From positions 1 to 64,000 of the forward strand of contig JAZNYK010000003.1 of assembly GCA_045594425.1 (NCBI GenBank): 64,000 nt of DNA, in the 5' to 3' direction. This DNA is from RGIG1681 sp045594425 (GTDB lineage Bacteria > Bacillota > Clostridia > Christensenellales > UBA1242). This document shows, piece by piece, positions 8,525 through 18,007 of this stretch; positions within the stretch are counted from its first letter, which is position 1, and every line of letters starts with the position of its first letter. The translations under genes were made by a program, and so were the position numbers. Below the pieces are notes generated by a model. That model saw nothing but the letters and a program-made list of their open reading frames with translations, ran no database searches and was not told the DNA's origin.

Positions 8525-10006
8525 ATGGAAAAAACAACAAAAACAACAAAAACAAAAAAGGCAACAATTGAAATTAAAAAGAAAGTTTTATTTGTTGCTT
8601 CTGAAGCCCAACCTTTTTGTGCTACAGGCGGACTCGCTGACGTTTGCGGAAGTCTTCCAAAAGAAATAAAAAGAGAAGACCCATCAGTGGATATCAGAAC
8701 AATCATTCCACTTTACAGCAACATTCCAGCGTGCTTTAGAAAAGACTTCAAGTTCATTGGTCACACTTATGTTACACTCTCTTGGAGAAAAGAATATTGT
8801 GGTGTGTTTGAATATGACTATGAAGGCGTAAAATATTATTTTATTGATAACGAAAAATATTTCAAACGTGACGGTGGTGAATATGGTTACTTTGATGATT
8901 GTGAAAGATTTGCTTTCTTTGCAAGAGCAGTGTTAGACATTCTTCCAATCATTGATTTCTTCCCAAATATCTTGCACGTTAACGATTGGCAATCAGCAAT
9001 GATTCCAGTATATCTTAAAACCATTGGTTGGTCAGATGAAAGATATGGTGCAATCAAAACAATCTTGCAAATCCACAACATTCAATATCAAGGCAGATAT
9101 GGCACACAAGTTATCGGTGACGTTTTAGGTTTAAGCGAAAAAGACGCAAGCCTTGTAACATATGATAACGACTGTAATATTTTGAAAGGCGCTATTGTAA
9201 CTGCTGACAAAATCATCACTGTTAGTCCAACATATGCTGAAGAAATCAAAACACCTGAACACAGCAACGGACTTCATGAAATCGTAAAACAAAATGCTTA
9301 TAAACTTCGTGGTATTTTGAATGGCCTTGACTATTCATTCTATAATCCAGAAACTGATAAAGTTATTTACACAAATTATTCAGTTGGAAACATGGATAAC
9401 AAAGCAAAAAATAAAGAATTATTACAAAAAGAAATGGGTCTTGAAGTTACCCCAGACAAACCAATCATTGCATTCTGCTCAAGAATGAATGTTACAAAAG
9501 GTTTTGACCTTGTAAAAAGTTGTATTGAAAACCTCATCAACGAACTTGATATTCAATTTGTTGGGGTTGGTTCTGGTGACAGAGAATACACAGACTTCTT
9601 TAACTATCTTAACAACAAATATCCAAGCAAAGTTCATGTAACTCTTGGATACAGCCTTGAAATTGGCAAAAAGATTTATTCAGGTTCAGATATTTACATC
9701 ATGCCATCAATCACAGAGCCTTGTGGTCTTTCACAAATTGTAGCAAGCCGTTATGGTGTTGTTCCAATTGTTAGAGAAGTTGGTGGTTTGAAAGATACAA
9801 TCAAAGACTTTGGTTGTGAAGGTGGCGGAAATGGCTACACTTTCACAAATGCTTTTGTTAGCGACCTTGAATATTCAATCAGAAGAGCAGTTGAAGACTT
9901 TAAAGATAAAGAAGGCTGGGCTAAAAAGATTGAAACCGTTATGACAATTGACTTTAGTTGGAATAAAACAGCAAAAGAATACATTGAAACTTATAATGAA
10001 TTATAG
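8525..10006 (+). CDS. glgA: Glycogen synthase (GT5)
   Basis: GlgA extends alpha-1,4 glucan from a nucleotide-glucose donor. The 493-residue GT-B protein has a Lys/Thr-rich N-terminus, then KVLFVASEAQPF and ATGGLADVCGSLPKE at residues 33-47, HVNDWQSAM, the C-lobe start IAFCSRMNVTKGFDL and the donor-site motif ITEPCGLSQIVASRYG. The classical KTGGL loop, whose Lys15 in E. coli binds ADP-glucose, reads ATGGL here (Ala33), so nucleotide preference may differ. A ribosome site TAGGAGAAG precedes the ATG. It is 35 bases after glgB and 8 before glgP. No glgC or glgD is nearby. Confidence 0.95.
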   Translation: MEKTTKTTKTKKATIEIKKKVLFVASEAQPFCATGGLADVCGSLPKEIKREDPSVDIRTIIPLYSNIPACFRKDFKFIGHTYVTLSWRKEYCGVFEYDYEGVKYYFIDNEKYFKRDGGEYGYFDDCERFAFFARAVLDILPIIDFFPNILHVNDWQSAMIPVYLKTIGWSDERYGAIKTILQIHNIQYQGRYGTQVIGDVLGLSEKDASLVTYDNDCNILKGAIVTADKIITVSPTYAEEIKTPEHSNGLHEIVKQNAYKLRGILNGLDYSFYNPETDKVIYTNYSVGNMDNKAKNKELLQKEMGLEVTPDKPIIAFCSRMNVTKGFDLVKSCIENLINELDIQFVGVGSGDREYTDFFNYLNNKYPSKVHVTLGYSLEIGKKIYSGSDIYIMPSITEPCGLSQIVASRYGVVPIVREVGGLKDTIKDFGCEGGGNGYTFTNAFVSDLEYSIRRAVEDFKDKEGWAKKIETVMTIDFSWNKTAKEYIETYNEL

Positions 10007-10014
10007 GAGTTATT

Positions 10015-12438
10015 ATGTTAACAAAAACACAAATGCTTTCAGCAGAAAAGCACTTAACTGAATATTTGTTAAAACATTATGGCAAAAATTTGGATACCGC
10101 CAGCGCAGAGCAACTTTATCTTGCTCTTGCTGGTGTTGCCAAAGAAACATTGTGGAACAAGCGTTTGAAAAGTTACAACAAAAACAACATTGACCACAAA
10201 ACCGTTCACTATATGTCAATTGAGTTTTTAATTGGAAGAAACTTAAGAAACCACCTTTGGAATTTGGGGCTCGATAAGTTTTATACAGAACTATTAAAAG
10301 AGCATGGCAAAGACATTTCAGAGGTTTATGACATCGAAAAAGATGCGGGGCTCGGAAATGGTGGTCTTGGCAGACTTGCAGCGTGTTTTATGGATTCTCT
10401 TGCAACTCTTGGCTACAAAGCATTTGGACACTGCATAAAGTATGAATATGGTTTGTTTAACCAAAAAATCATTGACGGAAGACAAGTTGAAAAACCAGAT
10501 GAATGGCTTTCAACTGGCGATGTTTGGCTTGAAAAACGCCGTGACCAAGCAGTTGACATTTTGATTGGTGGAACATTAAAACAAACCTATGAAAATGATA
10601 GACTTGGATATGAAAACATTAACCCAACAGTTATCAGAGCCATTCCATATGACATGATGGTTAGTGGTTATGACACAACAAACACAGCAATTTTGCGTTT
10701 GTGGGAGGCTCGTGGAATCAACAAGTTCAACATCAAAAAATTTGATGGTGGTGAATATGTTGAAGCGTTAAGAGAAAAGGACGAACTTGAAGCACTTAAC
10801 AAAGTTTTGTATCCTTCAGACAATACAGACAAAGGCAAAAAATTAAGACTTATTCAAGAATATTTCTTGGTGTCTGCTGCAATGCAAGACATTTTGACAG
10901 ATTATTTTGAAAGAGAAAAAAATCTTAAAAATATTGCAAAAAGAATTTCTATTCACATCAACGACACTCATCCAGCACTTTGCATTCCAGAACTTATGCG
11001 TCTTTTGATTGATAAGTATGGTTATGGTTGGGATGAATCTTGGGCGGCTGTTCAAAGCATCATGAGTTACACAAACCACACAATTTTGTCAGAAGCACTT
11101 GAAGTTGTTAATATGTCAACAATCGAAAACATTGTTCCAAGAATTGCTATGATTATTCGTGAACTTGACAGACGTTTCAGAATTGAACTTAATGACTTTA
11201 TCAAAAATGACCCACGCCGTGTTGAATCAATGTCAATCATTAGCGGTGGAAGGGTGTTTATGGCAAATATGTCAATCTATGCTTCACACACAGTTAATGG
11301 TGTTGCAAAAATTCACACACATATTTTAAAAACAAGATTGTTCCATCCATATGTTGAAATTTATCCAGATAAATTTAAAAACATCACAAATGGTGTAACA
11401 CATCGTAGATGGATTTCTCAATCAAACCCAAAACTTGATGAACTTATCACATCGCTTATTGGCACTGGTTATTACACAAAGCCAAACGAACTTTCAAAAC
11501 TAGACGAGTTTCTTGACGATAAAGAAGTGTTGAAAAAAGTTCATGATATCAAGTTTGAAAACAAAAAAAGATTTGCTGATTATCTTAAAAAGACACAAGG
11601 TATTGAAATCGACCCAACCTGGCGTTTTGATGTTCTTGTAAAACGTATTCACGAATACAAACGTCAACTTATGAACGTTTTGAGAATTATTTATCTTTGC
11701 AACAAAATTCGTGAAAATCCAAATGAACCAGTAACCCCACAAGTGTTTATCTTTGCGGGCAAGGCTGCTTCTGGTTATACAATGGCAAAGCGTATCATTA
11801 AACTCATCAATCAACTCTCGGTTGAAATTAATAATGACCCACTTCTTTCAAGCAAACTTAAAGTTGTGTTTGTTGAAAACTACAGTGTAACGGTTTCAGA
11901 ACTTTTGATGCCAGCAACCGAAGTTACTCAACAAATTTCACTTGCAGGAAGAGAGGCTAGTGGAACAGGCAACATGAAAGCCGTTGCAAACGGTGCACTT
12001 ATGATGTGCACAATCGATGGAGCAAACATCGAAATTGCAGACCAAGTTGGTGTTGAAAACACATTTGAATTTGGTTTGGTTGCAGAAGACGTTGAAAAAA
12101 TTAAAAATCGTGGCTATAACGCAACTGATTATTATATTGCAAGTCAAAAAGTTAGAAGTGTTGTAGACAAACTTAATTCTGGTCTTGGTGGCGAAACATT
12201 CAGCGATATTGTTGAATATTTGCTTGGACACGCAGATTATAAAGACTCTTATATGTGTCTTGCAGATTTCGAATCATTTATTGATGCTCATTACAAAATG
12301 GATAAGGCTTATGCTGACCAAGAATGGTGGAGCAAAAAATCATTGCATTGTATTGCATCAATGGGACACTTCTCATCAGATAGGTCTATTGAAGAATATG
12401 TTCAAAAGATTTGGAAACTCGAAAAAAATAAATTCTAA
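10015..12438 (+). CDS. glgP: Glycogen/starch phosphorylase (GT35)
   Basis: GlgP releases glucose 1-phosphate from glycogen ends. The 807-residue length is normal. Visible family motifs are DAGLGNGGLGRLAACFMDS, ALREKDELEALNKVLYP, HINDTHPALCIPELMRLL, GVTHRRWI and the pyridoxal phosphate site EASGTGNMKAVANGALM, whose Lys forms the Schiff base. Ribosome site TAGGAG lies before ATG 10015, only 8 bases after the glgA stop, so the two are co-translated or nearly so. Both synthesis and breakdown genes sit in one transcript, which implies flux is set mostly by enzyme regulation. Confidence 0.97.
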   Translation: MLTKTQMLSAEKHLTEYLLKHYGKNLDTASAEQLYLALAGVAKETLWNKRLKSYNKNNIDHKTVHYMSIEFLIGRNLRNHLWNLGLDKFYTELLKEHGKDISEVYDIEKDAGLGNGGLGRLAACFMDSLATLGYKAFGHCIKYEYGLFNQKIIDGRQVEKPDEWLSTGDVWLEKRRDQAVDILIGGTLKQTYENDRLGYENINPTVIRAIPYDMMVSGYDTTNTAILRLWEARGINKFNIKKFDGGEYVEALREKDELEALNKVLYPSDNTDKGKKLRLIQEYFLVSAAMQDILTDYFEREKNLKNIAKRISIHINDTHPALCIPELMRLLIDKYGYGWDESWAAVQSIMSYTNHTILSEALEVVNMSTIENIVPRIAMIIRELDRRFRIELNDFIKNDPRRVESMSIISGGRVFMANMSIYASHTVNGVAKIHTHILKTRLFHPYVEIYPDKFKNITNGVTHRRWISQSNPKLDELITSLIGTGYYTKPNELSKLDEFLDDKEVLKKVHDIKFENKKRFADYLKKTQGIEIDPTWRFDVLVKRIHEYKRQLMNVLRIIYLCNKIRENPNEPVTPQVFIFAGKAASGYTMAKRIIKLINQLSVEINNDPLLSSKLKVVFVENYSVTVSELLMPATEVTQQISLAGREASGTGNMKAVANGALMMCTIDGANIEIADQVGVENTFEFGLVAEDVEKIKNRGYNATDYYIASQKVRSVVDKLNSGLGGETFSDIVEYLLGHADYKDSYMCLADFESFIDAHYKMDKAYADQEWWSKKSLHCIASMGHFSSDRSIEEYVQKIWKLEKNKF

Positions 12439-12461
12439 ACAAAAGCAAAGGGGCGCAGTTT

Positions 12462-14240
12462 ATGAATAATTTAGTAAAATATGACCCTTTGCTTTTTAAA
12501 TGTCCAAAGGGAACAATAGCAAAGGGAAACACTGTAAACTTTGAGATTTTTGTTGACCCAAGTGTAAAACCTAACATGGTTTTATTTATGTGCAAAGAAG
12601 ATAAGGATGCTGATTATACATACACTGAAATGAAAAAATCGCAAAATGGTTATGAAATTTCAGTCAAATTTGATAATTTTGGGCATTTTTGGTATAATTT
12701 TAAATTAATTTTTGATAATTATCAGATGTTTTTAAGCAAAACATACGACAATTATTCATGTTGTTGTTACGATAACAAGGGTGAAGACTTTTTGCAACTT
12801 GTTTCAAGAAAGCCTTACACTTGCACAAACTCAATGCAGGGCGGTCTTATTTATCAAATTTTTGTAGACAGGTTTTGCAAAGAAGGCAAGGTTGAGAACA
12901 GAGAACCCCTTATTCTTCGTGATGACTGGGGTGGTGGTATTCAAAAAAACACAACTGACCCGCTTATTATTAATCTTGAAGTGTTTGGTGGAAACTTTAA
13001 TGGAATTACATCAAAACTTGATTATCTAGAAGAACTTGGTGTAACAACAATTTATCTCAATCCTATAGGAATGGCAAACAGTTCTCATAAATATGACACA
13101 GCCGACTATATGCACGTTGACTCAATGTTTGGAACCGAAGAAGACTTTGTGAATCTTGTAAACAAAGCCAAAGAAAAAGGTATGCAAATTGTTTTTGATG
13201 GTGTGTATAATCACACAGGTTCAGACTCTATTTATTTCAATAAATACGGCAGATTTGACACTTTGGGGGCATATAAAAGCAAAAAGTCAAAGTTCTATGA
13301 ATGGTATGATTTTATCGACTATCCAGACAAATATTATAGTTGGTGGGGCATTGATACCCTTCCAAGCATAAAAGACGACAACCAAGATTTTCAAAACTAT
13401 ATTGCTGGTGAAAATGGTGTGCTTGACAAGTTTATGAAACTTGGTGTGGCTGGCGTTAGACTTGATGTTGTTGATGAAATTTCTGATGAGTTCACCAAAA
13501 AGATTTCTGACAGAGTTCATAAATATGGTGATGACAGAGTTGTTATGGGTGAAGTTTGGGAAGATGCTTCAACAAAAATCAGTTATTCTTCAAGAAGGTC
13601 ATACTTTACAAACAATGAACTTAACAGCGTTATGAACTATCCTGTTAAAGAAACCATTTTAAACTATATCAAAACAAAAAGCACATTTGAACTTTGTTCA
13701 ACCTTAAGAATGCTACAAAACAATTATCCAAAAGTTGTTCTTGATAATTTGATGAACTTTTTAAGCACGCATGACACTGGAAGAATGTTCACTGATTTAA
13801 TCAACATTGCAGATGGAAATAGAGAAAAAGCAACAAAATTAATGAAGATAGCGTCTTTGTTAACATTTACACTTCCAGGTGTTCCATCAATTTTCTATGG
13901 TGATGAATATGGTATGGAAAACAATGATAATTCATCACGAGGTTGTTTTGATTGGAATAACTATAATAACGAAATTTTTGCTTGGTATAAAAAACTTTCT
14001 GGCATTAGAAAATATGCTGTAATGAAAGATGGCGAAATGAATATTCTTTATGCCGACTATGGAAAGTTTGTTTTTGAACGTGTGTCAGACAACGAGCGAA
14101 TCGTTGTTATGACAAACATGAGCAACTCTCCATTAGACATTAATTTAGAAGGCGAGTTTGTCTCGTTTGTTACAGGCAAAAAAATTAATTCATTTAAATT
14201 AAAAGAAAACGAACTTGAAATATTAATTGAGAAAAAATAA
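12462..14240 (+). CDS. GH13 alpha-amylase family enzyme (neopullulanase/maltodextrin glucosidase type)
   Basis: A 592-residue GH13 hydrolase. Residues 1-120 form an N-terminal beta-rich domain, then the barrel begins at GGLIYQIFVDRF. Motifs seen: IVFDGVYNHTGSDS (region I), GVRLDVVDEI with the nucleophile Asp, VVMGEVWEDAS with the acid Glu, and FLSTHDTGR with the third Asp. A short beta C-terminal domain follows. There is no signal peptide, so it is a cytoplasmic enzyme acting on maltodextrins or branch stubs. It closes the glycogen operon, 23 bases after glgP, and a terminator follows directly. Exact substrate (pullulan, cyclodextrin, isomaltose-type branch) cannot be read from sequence. Confidence 0.88.
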   Translation: MNNLVKYDPLLFKCPKGTIAKGNTVNFEIFVDPSVKPNMVLFMCKEDKDADYTYTEMKKSQNGYEISVKFDNFGHFWYNFKLIFDNYQMFLSKTYDNYSCCCYDNKGEDFLQLVSRKPYTCTNSMQGGLIYQIFVDRFCKEGKVENREPLILRDDWGGGIQKNTTDPLIINLEVFGGNFNGITSKLDYLEELGVTTIYLNPIGMANSSHKYDTADYMHVDSMFGTEEDFVNLVNKAKEKGMQIVFDGVYNHTGSDSIYFNKYGRFDTLGAYKSKKSKFYEWYDFIDYPDKYYSWWGIDTLPSIKDDNQDFQNYIAGENGVLDKFMKLGVAGVRLDVVDEISDEFTKKISDRVHKYGDDRVVMGEVWEDASTKISYSSRRSYFTNNELNSVMNYPVKETILNYIKTKSTFELCSTLRMLQNNYPKVVLDNLMNFLSTHDTGRMFTDLINIADGNREKATKLMKIASLLTFTLPGVPSIFYGDEYGMENNDNSSRGCFDWNNYNNEIFAWYKKLSGIRKYAVMKDGEMNILYADYGKFVFERVSDNERIVVMTNMSNSPLDINLEGEFVSFVTGKKINSFKLKENELEILIEKK

Positions 14241-14270
14241 AAACACAACAACTTGTTGTGTTTTTTATTT
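14240..14270 (+). terminator. Intrinsic terminator of the glycogen operon
   Basis: A short-loop hairpin with arms AAACACAACA and TGTTGTGTTT is followed by TTTTATTTG right after the GH13 stop codon. Confidence 0.85.
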
Positions 14271-14298
14271 GTTAAAAATTTTAATTAAAAATGCAAAA

Positions 14299-14880
14299 TT
14301 ATGCGTTTTTGTTATCATTTTTTACATCTTTATAGATATTTGAATTTTTTATAACATCATCAAAAAACGAACGTGCTTCAGGAATAATGTAGTCATAATA
14401 TTTTTTCGGATTGTTTCTAATTTTTGTTCCGCTAATGTCAATTTCTGTGCGGTCAAAACAAACAAATTCACATTCAGGAAAATATGTTTCATTTAGTCCA
14501 CGATATGTTTCATCGGCAAACTTAACATTAACTTTGTGATGTGTGAGTTTTTTGAAGGCTTTGCTCCATTCTGCCTGACCCGCAGGGAATGCCTTGTGTT
14601 TGTTTTCATTCATAAAAATAACTTTGATTTTTGGATTATTTTTATAATGCTCTTTCAACCAACCAATTCGCATTTCTGGTGAAAGGTATGGAATGTTTGA
14701 ACGTTCACAAAGAGTTTTTACGTTGTGCTCGTTGTTAGTGACAACAACCAATAGTTCATCGCAATATTCCGCCGCTCTGTCAATTTGAGTCGTGTGTCCA
14801 AGATGTGGCGGAACAAATTTTCCAACAAGTGCACCTATCTTTTTTGTTTGATTGTTTTTCTTTTTGAATAATTTAAACAT
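14299..14880 (-). CDS. NadR-type nicotinamide-nucleotide adenylyltransferase
   Basis: This 193-residue nucleotidyltransferase has the phosphate-binding N-terminal motif GKFVPPHLGHTTQI (an HxGH variant) and the C-terminal ISGTKIRNNP motif of cytidylyltransferase-fold enzymes. The segment QAEWSKAFKKL and the overall layout resemble the adenylyltransferase half of NadR. It would join ATP with NMN (or a related nucleotide) to form NAD. There is no helix-turn-helix domain and no C-terminal kinase domain as in full NadR. It is divergent from nadE, 84 bases away, which supports a role in NAD synthesis. Ribosome site AAAAAGGAAAATG precedes the start. Alternative: a pantetheine or other nucleotide adenylyltransferase. 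Confidence 0.8.
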   Translation of the reverse strand: MFKLFKKKNNQTKKIGALVGKFVPPHLGHTTQIDRAAEYCDELLVVVTNNEHNVKTLCERSNIPYLSPEMRIGWLKEHYKNNPKIKVIFMNENKHKAFPAGQAEWSKAFKKLTHHKVNVKFADETYRGLNETYFPECEFVCFDRTEIDISGTKIRNNPKKYYDYIIPEARSFFDDVIKNSNIYKDVKNDNKNA

Positions 14881-14964
14881 ATTTCATTTTCCTTTTTTAT
14901 GGTGTTATTATATAATTAATGTATGTTAAAAATCAAATAAAAAGGTTTTTATTAAGGATTTTAT

Positions 14965-15702
14965 ATGGAAAATTTATCAAAACAAATTGTTGAGTTTATA
15001 AAAGATTATGTTAAAGACGCTCACGCAAAAGGTGTTGTGATTGGAATGAGTGGAGGCAAAGATAGTTTTGTTGCCTGCAAACTTTGTGTTCTTGCACTTG
15101 GAAAAGAAAATGTTTTTGGGGTTATCATGCCAAATGCAAAAATGACAGACCTTGAAATTGCCAAAAGTGAATGTGAACTTCTTGGAATAAAGTATAAGGT
15201 GGCAGACATTTCTAATCTTTATAACGAAACCATAAATTTAACCCAAAATATTTTAGAAACAAAAACACTATCAGATGTGTCAACAATCAACATTGCACCA
15301 AGGCTTCGCATGAATGTTTTATATTCTGTTGCGGGAACGCTTGGTTATTTGGTTGTAAACACATCAAACCTTTCCGAAACCATGATTGGTTATTCAACAA
15401 AATGGGGTGATGGTGTTGGTGATTTTGCTCCGCTTCAAGACTTAACAAAAACCGAAGTATGCGAACTTGGTTTAAGTTTGGGACTTCCTGAAAATTTGGT
15501 TAACAAAACGCCAGACGATGGTCTTTCAGGAAAAACAGATGAAGAAAAACTTGGGTTTTCTTATGCTGAACTTGACGGTTTTATTAGAACAGGACAAAAG
15601 GGAATAAACTTCGACAAAATTCAAAAAATGCATACAGTTTCAAACCACAAAAGAGCACTTCCAACAAAATTCAAAACAAACAGAAAAAATTATTTCAAAT
15701 AA
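14965..15702 (+). CDS. nadE: NAD+ synthase, ammonia-dependent
   Basis: NadE amidates nicotinic acid adenine dinucleotide to NAD. The 245-residue protein has the N-type ATP pyrophosphatase P-loop GMSGGKDSFVAC (usual form SGGIDS), NTSNLSETMIGYSTKWGDGVGD and the C-terminal KTPDDGLSGKTDEEKLGF, all typical. It lacks the nitrilase-like glutaminase domain, so it uses ammonia or an outside donor. Ribosome site AAGGATT precedes ATG 14965. It faces away from the NMN adenylyltransferase-like gene, and the pair covers the last steps of NAD formation. Confidence 0.95.
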   Translation: MENLSKQIVEFIKDYVKDAHAKGVVIGMSGGKDSFVACKLCVLALGKENVFGVIMPNAKMTDLEIAKSECELLGIKYKVADISNLYNETINLTQNILETKTLSDVSTINIAPRLRMNVLYSVAGTLGYLVVNTSNLSETMIGYSTKWGDGVGDFAPLQDLTKTEVCELGLSLGLPENLVNKTPDDGLSGKTDEEKLGFSYAELDGFIRTGQKGINFDKIQKMHTVSNHKRALPTKFKTNRKNYFK

Positions 15703-15731
15703 AAAACGATAGAATTTCTATCGTTTTTATT
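15702..15731. terminator. Bidirectional terminator between nadE and the 15732 gene
   Basis: Stem ACGATAGA with TCTATCGT is flanked by A-runs on the left and T-runs on the right. It lies exactly between two converging genes. Confidence 0.85.
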
Positions 15732-16796
15732 TTAAATTTTTTCTTGAGTTTTTGTGGATTTTTCAAATGGATTATCAAGCCCTAAACTTTTGAATAAGAA
15801 TATCAAATATTGTTTTTCAAGGTCGTGAATATATGTTGAATTAACTTTAATGTTGTTTTTTTCGTCTGCTATATTAATGCCAGAGGTTAAGTCATAAAAA
15901 CTTTCGGCGAGTTTGGTTCCAAATGATTGGTCATAGTCACTTGACGCAGCGGTTAAGCGGTCTTTTAAAACAGACACAAACCCACAAGTTTCTTTTATTT
16001 TAGAACGCCTAATTTGAAGTTCTTTTAATGTCATTGATGCTTGAAGGCTAGATTGGGCAAGGGTTCTGTCTAACGGATTTTTTCTTTGTTTTTTCTGAAT
16101 TTCTGAAAGGAACTTGTTTTGTTCTGCAACAAGAGATTCGTTCATTTCAATAACTGGTGCAAGTGTTATAGCAATATTTTCAATTTGTTCTTTTGAAAGA
16201 ATTGATAGTTCTGTTCGAGGTTTTCCATAAAACATTGTTGGATATCCACGGCTGTTTAGGTCGTCTTCCAATGCTCTAAAAATGGCAACAAACGCCTTTA
16301 CGTTCATTGCATCTTGCAAGGCAGTTCTATATGTGTAATATGTGTTTATCAAAAAGTTCATGCCAAGCCTGTTTTCTGCAATAATTGCATAGTTGTCAAA
16401 ACGGTCAAACACGGCTTTAAAATCTGGGTCTAAAATTTCGTATTCATCAAAACATTCATTAAATTTCTTGTTTGTTTTATAATAATTATTAAATTGTTCC
16501 ATTAGTGAGGCTTGCATTTTTGCCATTTCAACGTCAATATCAATATCAGAAAATGTGAGTTGTATTGCATTGTTCAAATTATCAAAAACACCTTTTCGTG
16601 TTTCAAGAGCCCCGCTCATTTTTTCATCAATCCAATAATCACGGATTGTTTTTCCTCCAAAAATATCATCACGTGAATAAACATTGCCACCTTGCAAATT
16701 AAGTTTTCCTTGATTTGCAATTCTAAAGCAAGTGTAGTTGCAAGAAATTGCATCACACAAAAGGTCATATAACGTAGGGTCTTTTCTTTTTTTCAT
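15732..16796 (-). CDS. Uncharacterised cytoplasmic protein
   Basis: I do not recognise this 354-residue protein. It starts MKKRKDPTLYDLLCDAIS at 16796 behind AGGTGG; a GTG at 16808 is possible but overlaps that ribosome site. It has no signal peptide or membrane segment. The middle and C-terminal parts are highly helical and charged (SEIQKKQRKNPLDRTL, SLQASMTLKELQIRRSKIKE), so coiled-coil structure is likely. Its stop abuts the terminator shared with nadE. It appears to be a single-gene unit. Confidence 0.75.
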   Translation of the reverse strand: MKKRKDPTLYDLLCDAISCNYTCFRIANQGKLNLQGGNVYSRDDIFGGKTIRDYWIDEKMSGALETRKGVFDNLNNAIQLTFSDIDIDVEMAKMQASLMEQFNNYYKTNKKFNECFDEYEILDPDFKAVFDRFDNYAIIAENRLGMNFLINTYYTYRTALQDAMNVKAFVAIFRALEDDLNSRGYPTMFYGKPRTELSILSKEQIENIAITLAPVIEMNESLVAEQNKFLSEIQKKQRKNPLDRTLAQSSLQASMTLKELQIRRSKIKETCGFVSVLKDRLTAASSDYDQSFGTKLAESFYDLTSGINIADEKNNIKVNSTYIHDLEKQYLIFLFKSLGLDNPFEKSTKTQEKI

Positions 16797-16890
16797 AAAC
16801 AAAACCACCTTGTTTTTCTGAAAAAATTATAGCACATAGAGGTTTATAATTCAATACCCAAAATTTTTGTAGATTTTTTAAAACAAAAAT

Positions 16891-16919
16891 AAAAAAGAAG
16901 ACTGTTTTAGTCTTCTTTA
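16891..16919 (-). terminator. Terminator of the 16917 nucleotidyltransferase gene
   Basis: Stem AAGAAGACT with AGTCTTCTT overlaps the stop codon. Read on the minus strand it is followed by TTTTTTATTTTTG. Confidence 0.85.
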
Positions 16920-17822
16920 TTTCCATAAGTTTTCCGGATAAATTCCTTCAATAACAAGATTTTTGATTGCAGAAATAACTTCTTGTAAATCTTCTTTATA
17001 TGTCATGCCATACCATTTTGCTGTGGTGTCTAAAACCTCAACGCTTGCTTTGTTTGATTCAATAAGTTTTGAAACCACTGTTGGCAAGAAATATTCACAA
17101 GAATCAAGGTTGTTTTTATTTTCTTCCAAAAACTCCGCAAAATAACTTTCTAAATGGTCTGCAAATGTTTTTGAAAAACCAAACATATTCATTGAAACAA
17201 TAGTGTTTGGTTCAATAATTTTTGGAGTAGGGTCTGAACCATCAATTGCAGATGCTGAAAGTGAACCATCTTCAAGTTTGTCAATTTTTGATTCAGTGAT
17301 GGTTTTTAATATTTTTCCGTCACAAGCACAAACGCCACGTTTAACGCTTCCGCTGTTTCCAAAAGTGTTGATTGCTCTAAATCCAACAATTGAATATTTA
17401 TCTTCATCTTTATTGTTTTTTAAAAATTCCGAAACCACCTTAAATGCGTCATAACCATAAAAATCATCTGCGTTAATAACTGCAAATCCAGAAGTTATTA
17501 AAGGTTTTGCGCAAAGCACAGCGTGGCCAGTTCCAAATGGTTTTGTTCGAGTCTCTGGCACTGCGTATTTTGAAGGGATGTTTTTGTTGTTTTGAAAAAC
17601 ATATTCAGTTTTAATTAGTTTTTCAACTCTAGAGCCAACTGTTGAACGGAAAAGGTCAAAATTTTCTTCCTTAATAATAAAAACAACTTTGTCAAAACCG
17701 CATCTGATAGCGTCATAGATTGAATAGTCAATAATAAAATTTCCATTTGAGTCAACAGGTTCAATTTGTTTGAGTCCGCCAAAACGTGAACCCATGCCTG
17801 CTGCCATAATAACAAGTTCCAT
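16917..17822 (-). CDS. Sugar-phosphate nucleotidyltransferase
   Basis: A 301-residue GT-A-fold nucleotidyltransferase that would couple an NTP to a sugar or choline phosphate. The N-terminal VIMAAGMGSRFGGLKQIEPV is the nucleotide-binding signature G-x-G-(T/S)-R-x-x-x-x-x-x-K variant, KPFGTGHAVLCAK matches the uracil or guanine loop, and AVINADDFYGYDAF carries the metal-binding Asp pair. Length fits the GalU/hexose type. It is monocistronic with its own terminator. It could supply UDP-glucose, but specificity for glucose 1-phosphate is not shown. It is not adjacent to the glg genes and should not be called glgC. Confidence 0.85.
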   Translation of the reverse strand: MELVIMAAGMGSRFGGLKQIEPVDSNGNFIIDYSIYDAIRCGFDKVVFIIKEENFDLFRSTVGSRVEKLIKTEYVFQNNKNIPSKYAVPETRTKPFGTGHAVLCAKPLITSGFAVINADDFYGYDAFKVVSEFLKNNKDEDKYSIVGFRAINTFGNSGSVKRGVCACDGKILKTITESKIDKLEDGSLSASAIDGSDPTPKIIEPNTIVSMNMFGFSKTFADHLESYFAEFLEENKNNLDSCEYFLPTVVSKLIESNKASVEVLDTTAKWYGMTYKEDLQEVISAIKNLVIEGIYPENLWK

Positions 17823-17943
17823 ATTTCACCTATAATTTATTTTATGCTCGAAACAAAAATGTGATATTCAAGCAAGAAAATTATACAACATATACAAATA
17901 AAAGTAAAATGTTATAAAAATAAAAAATTTTTTGTCAAAAAAA

Positions 17944-17972
17944 CTTGATAGAATTTAAATTTGCATTTACAA
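17944..17972 (+). promoter_or_regulatory. Promoter of the mscS-type gene
   Basis: TTGATA and TACAAT have 17-base spacing, 36 bases before the start at 18008, which has the ribosome site TTAGGAGG. Confidence 0.6.
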
Positions 17973-18007
17973 TAATAGTCGACAAATAAATTATTTAGGA
18001 GGAAATT

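Noticed and set aside
16917..17822. Calling the nucleotidyltransferase glgC
   Set aside because: Length and motifs fit a GalU or generic hexose nucleotidyltransferase better, and it is not in the glycogen operon.
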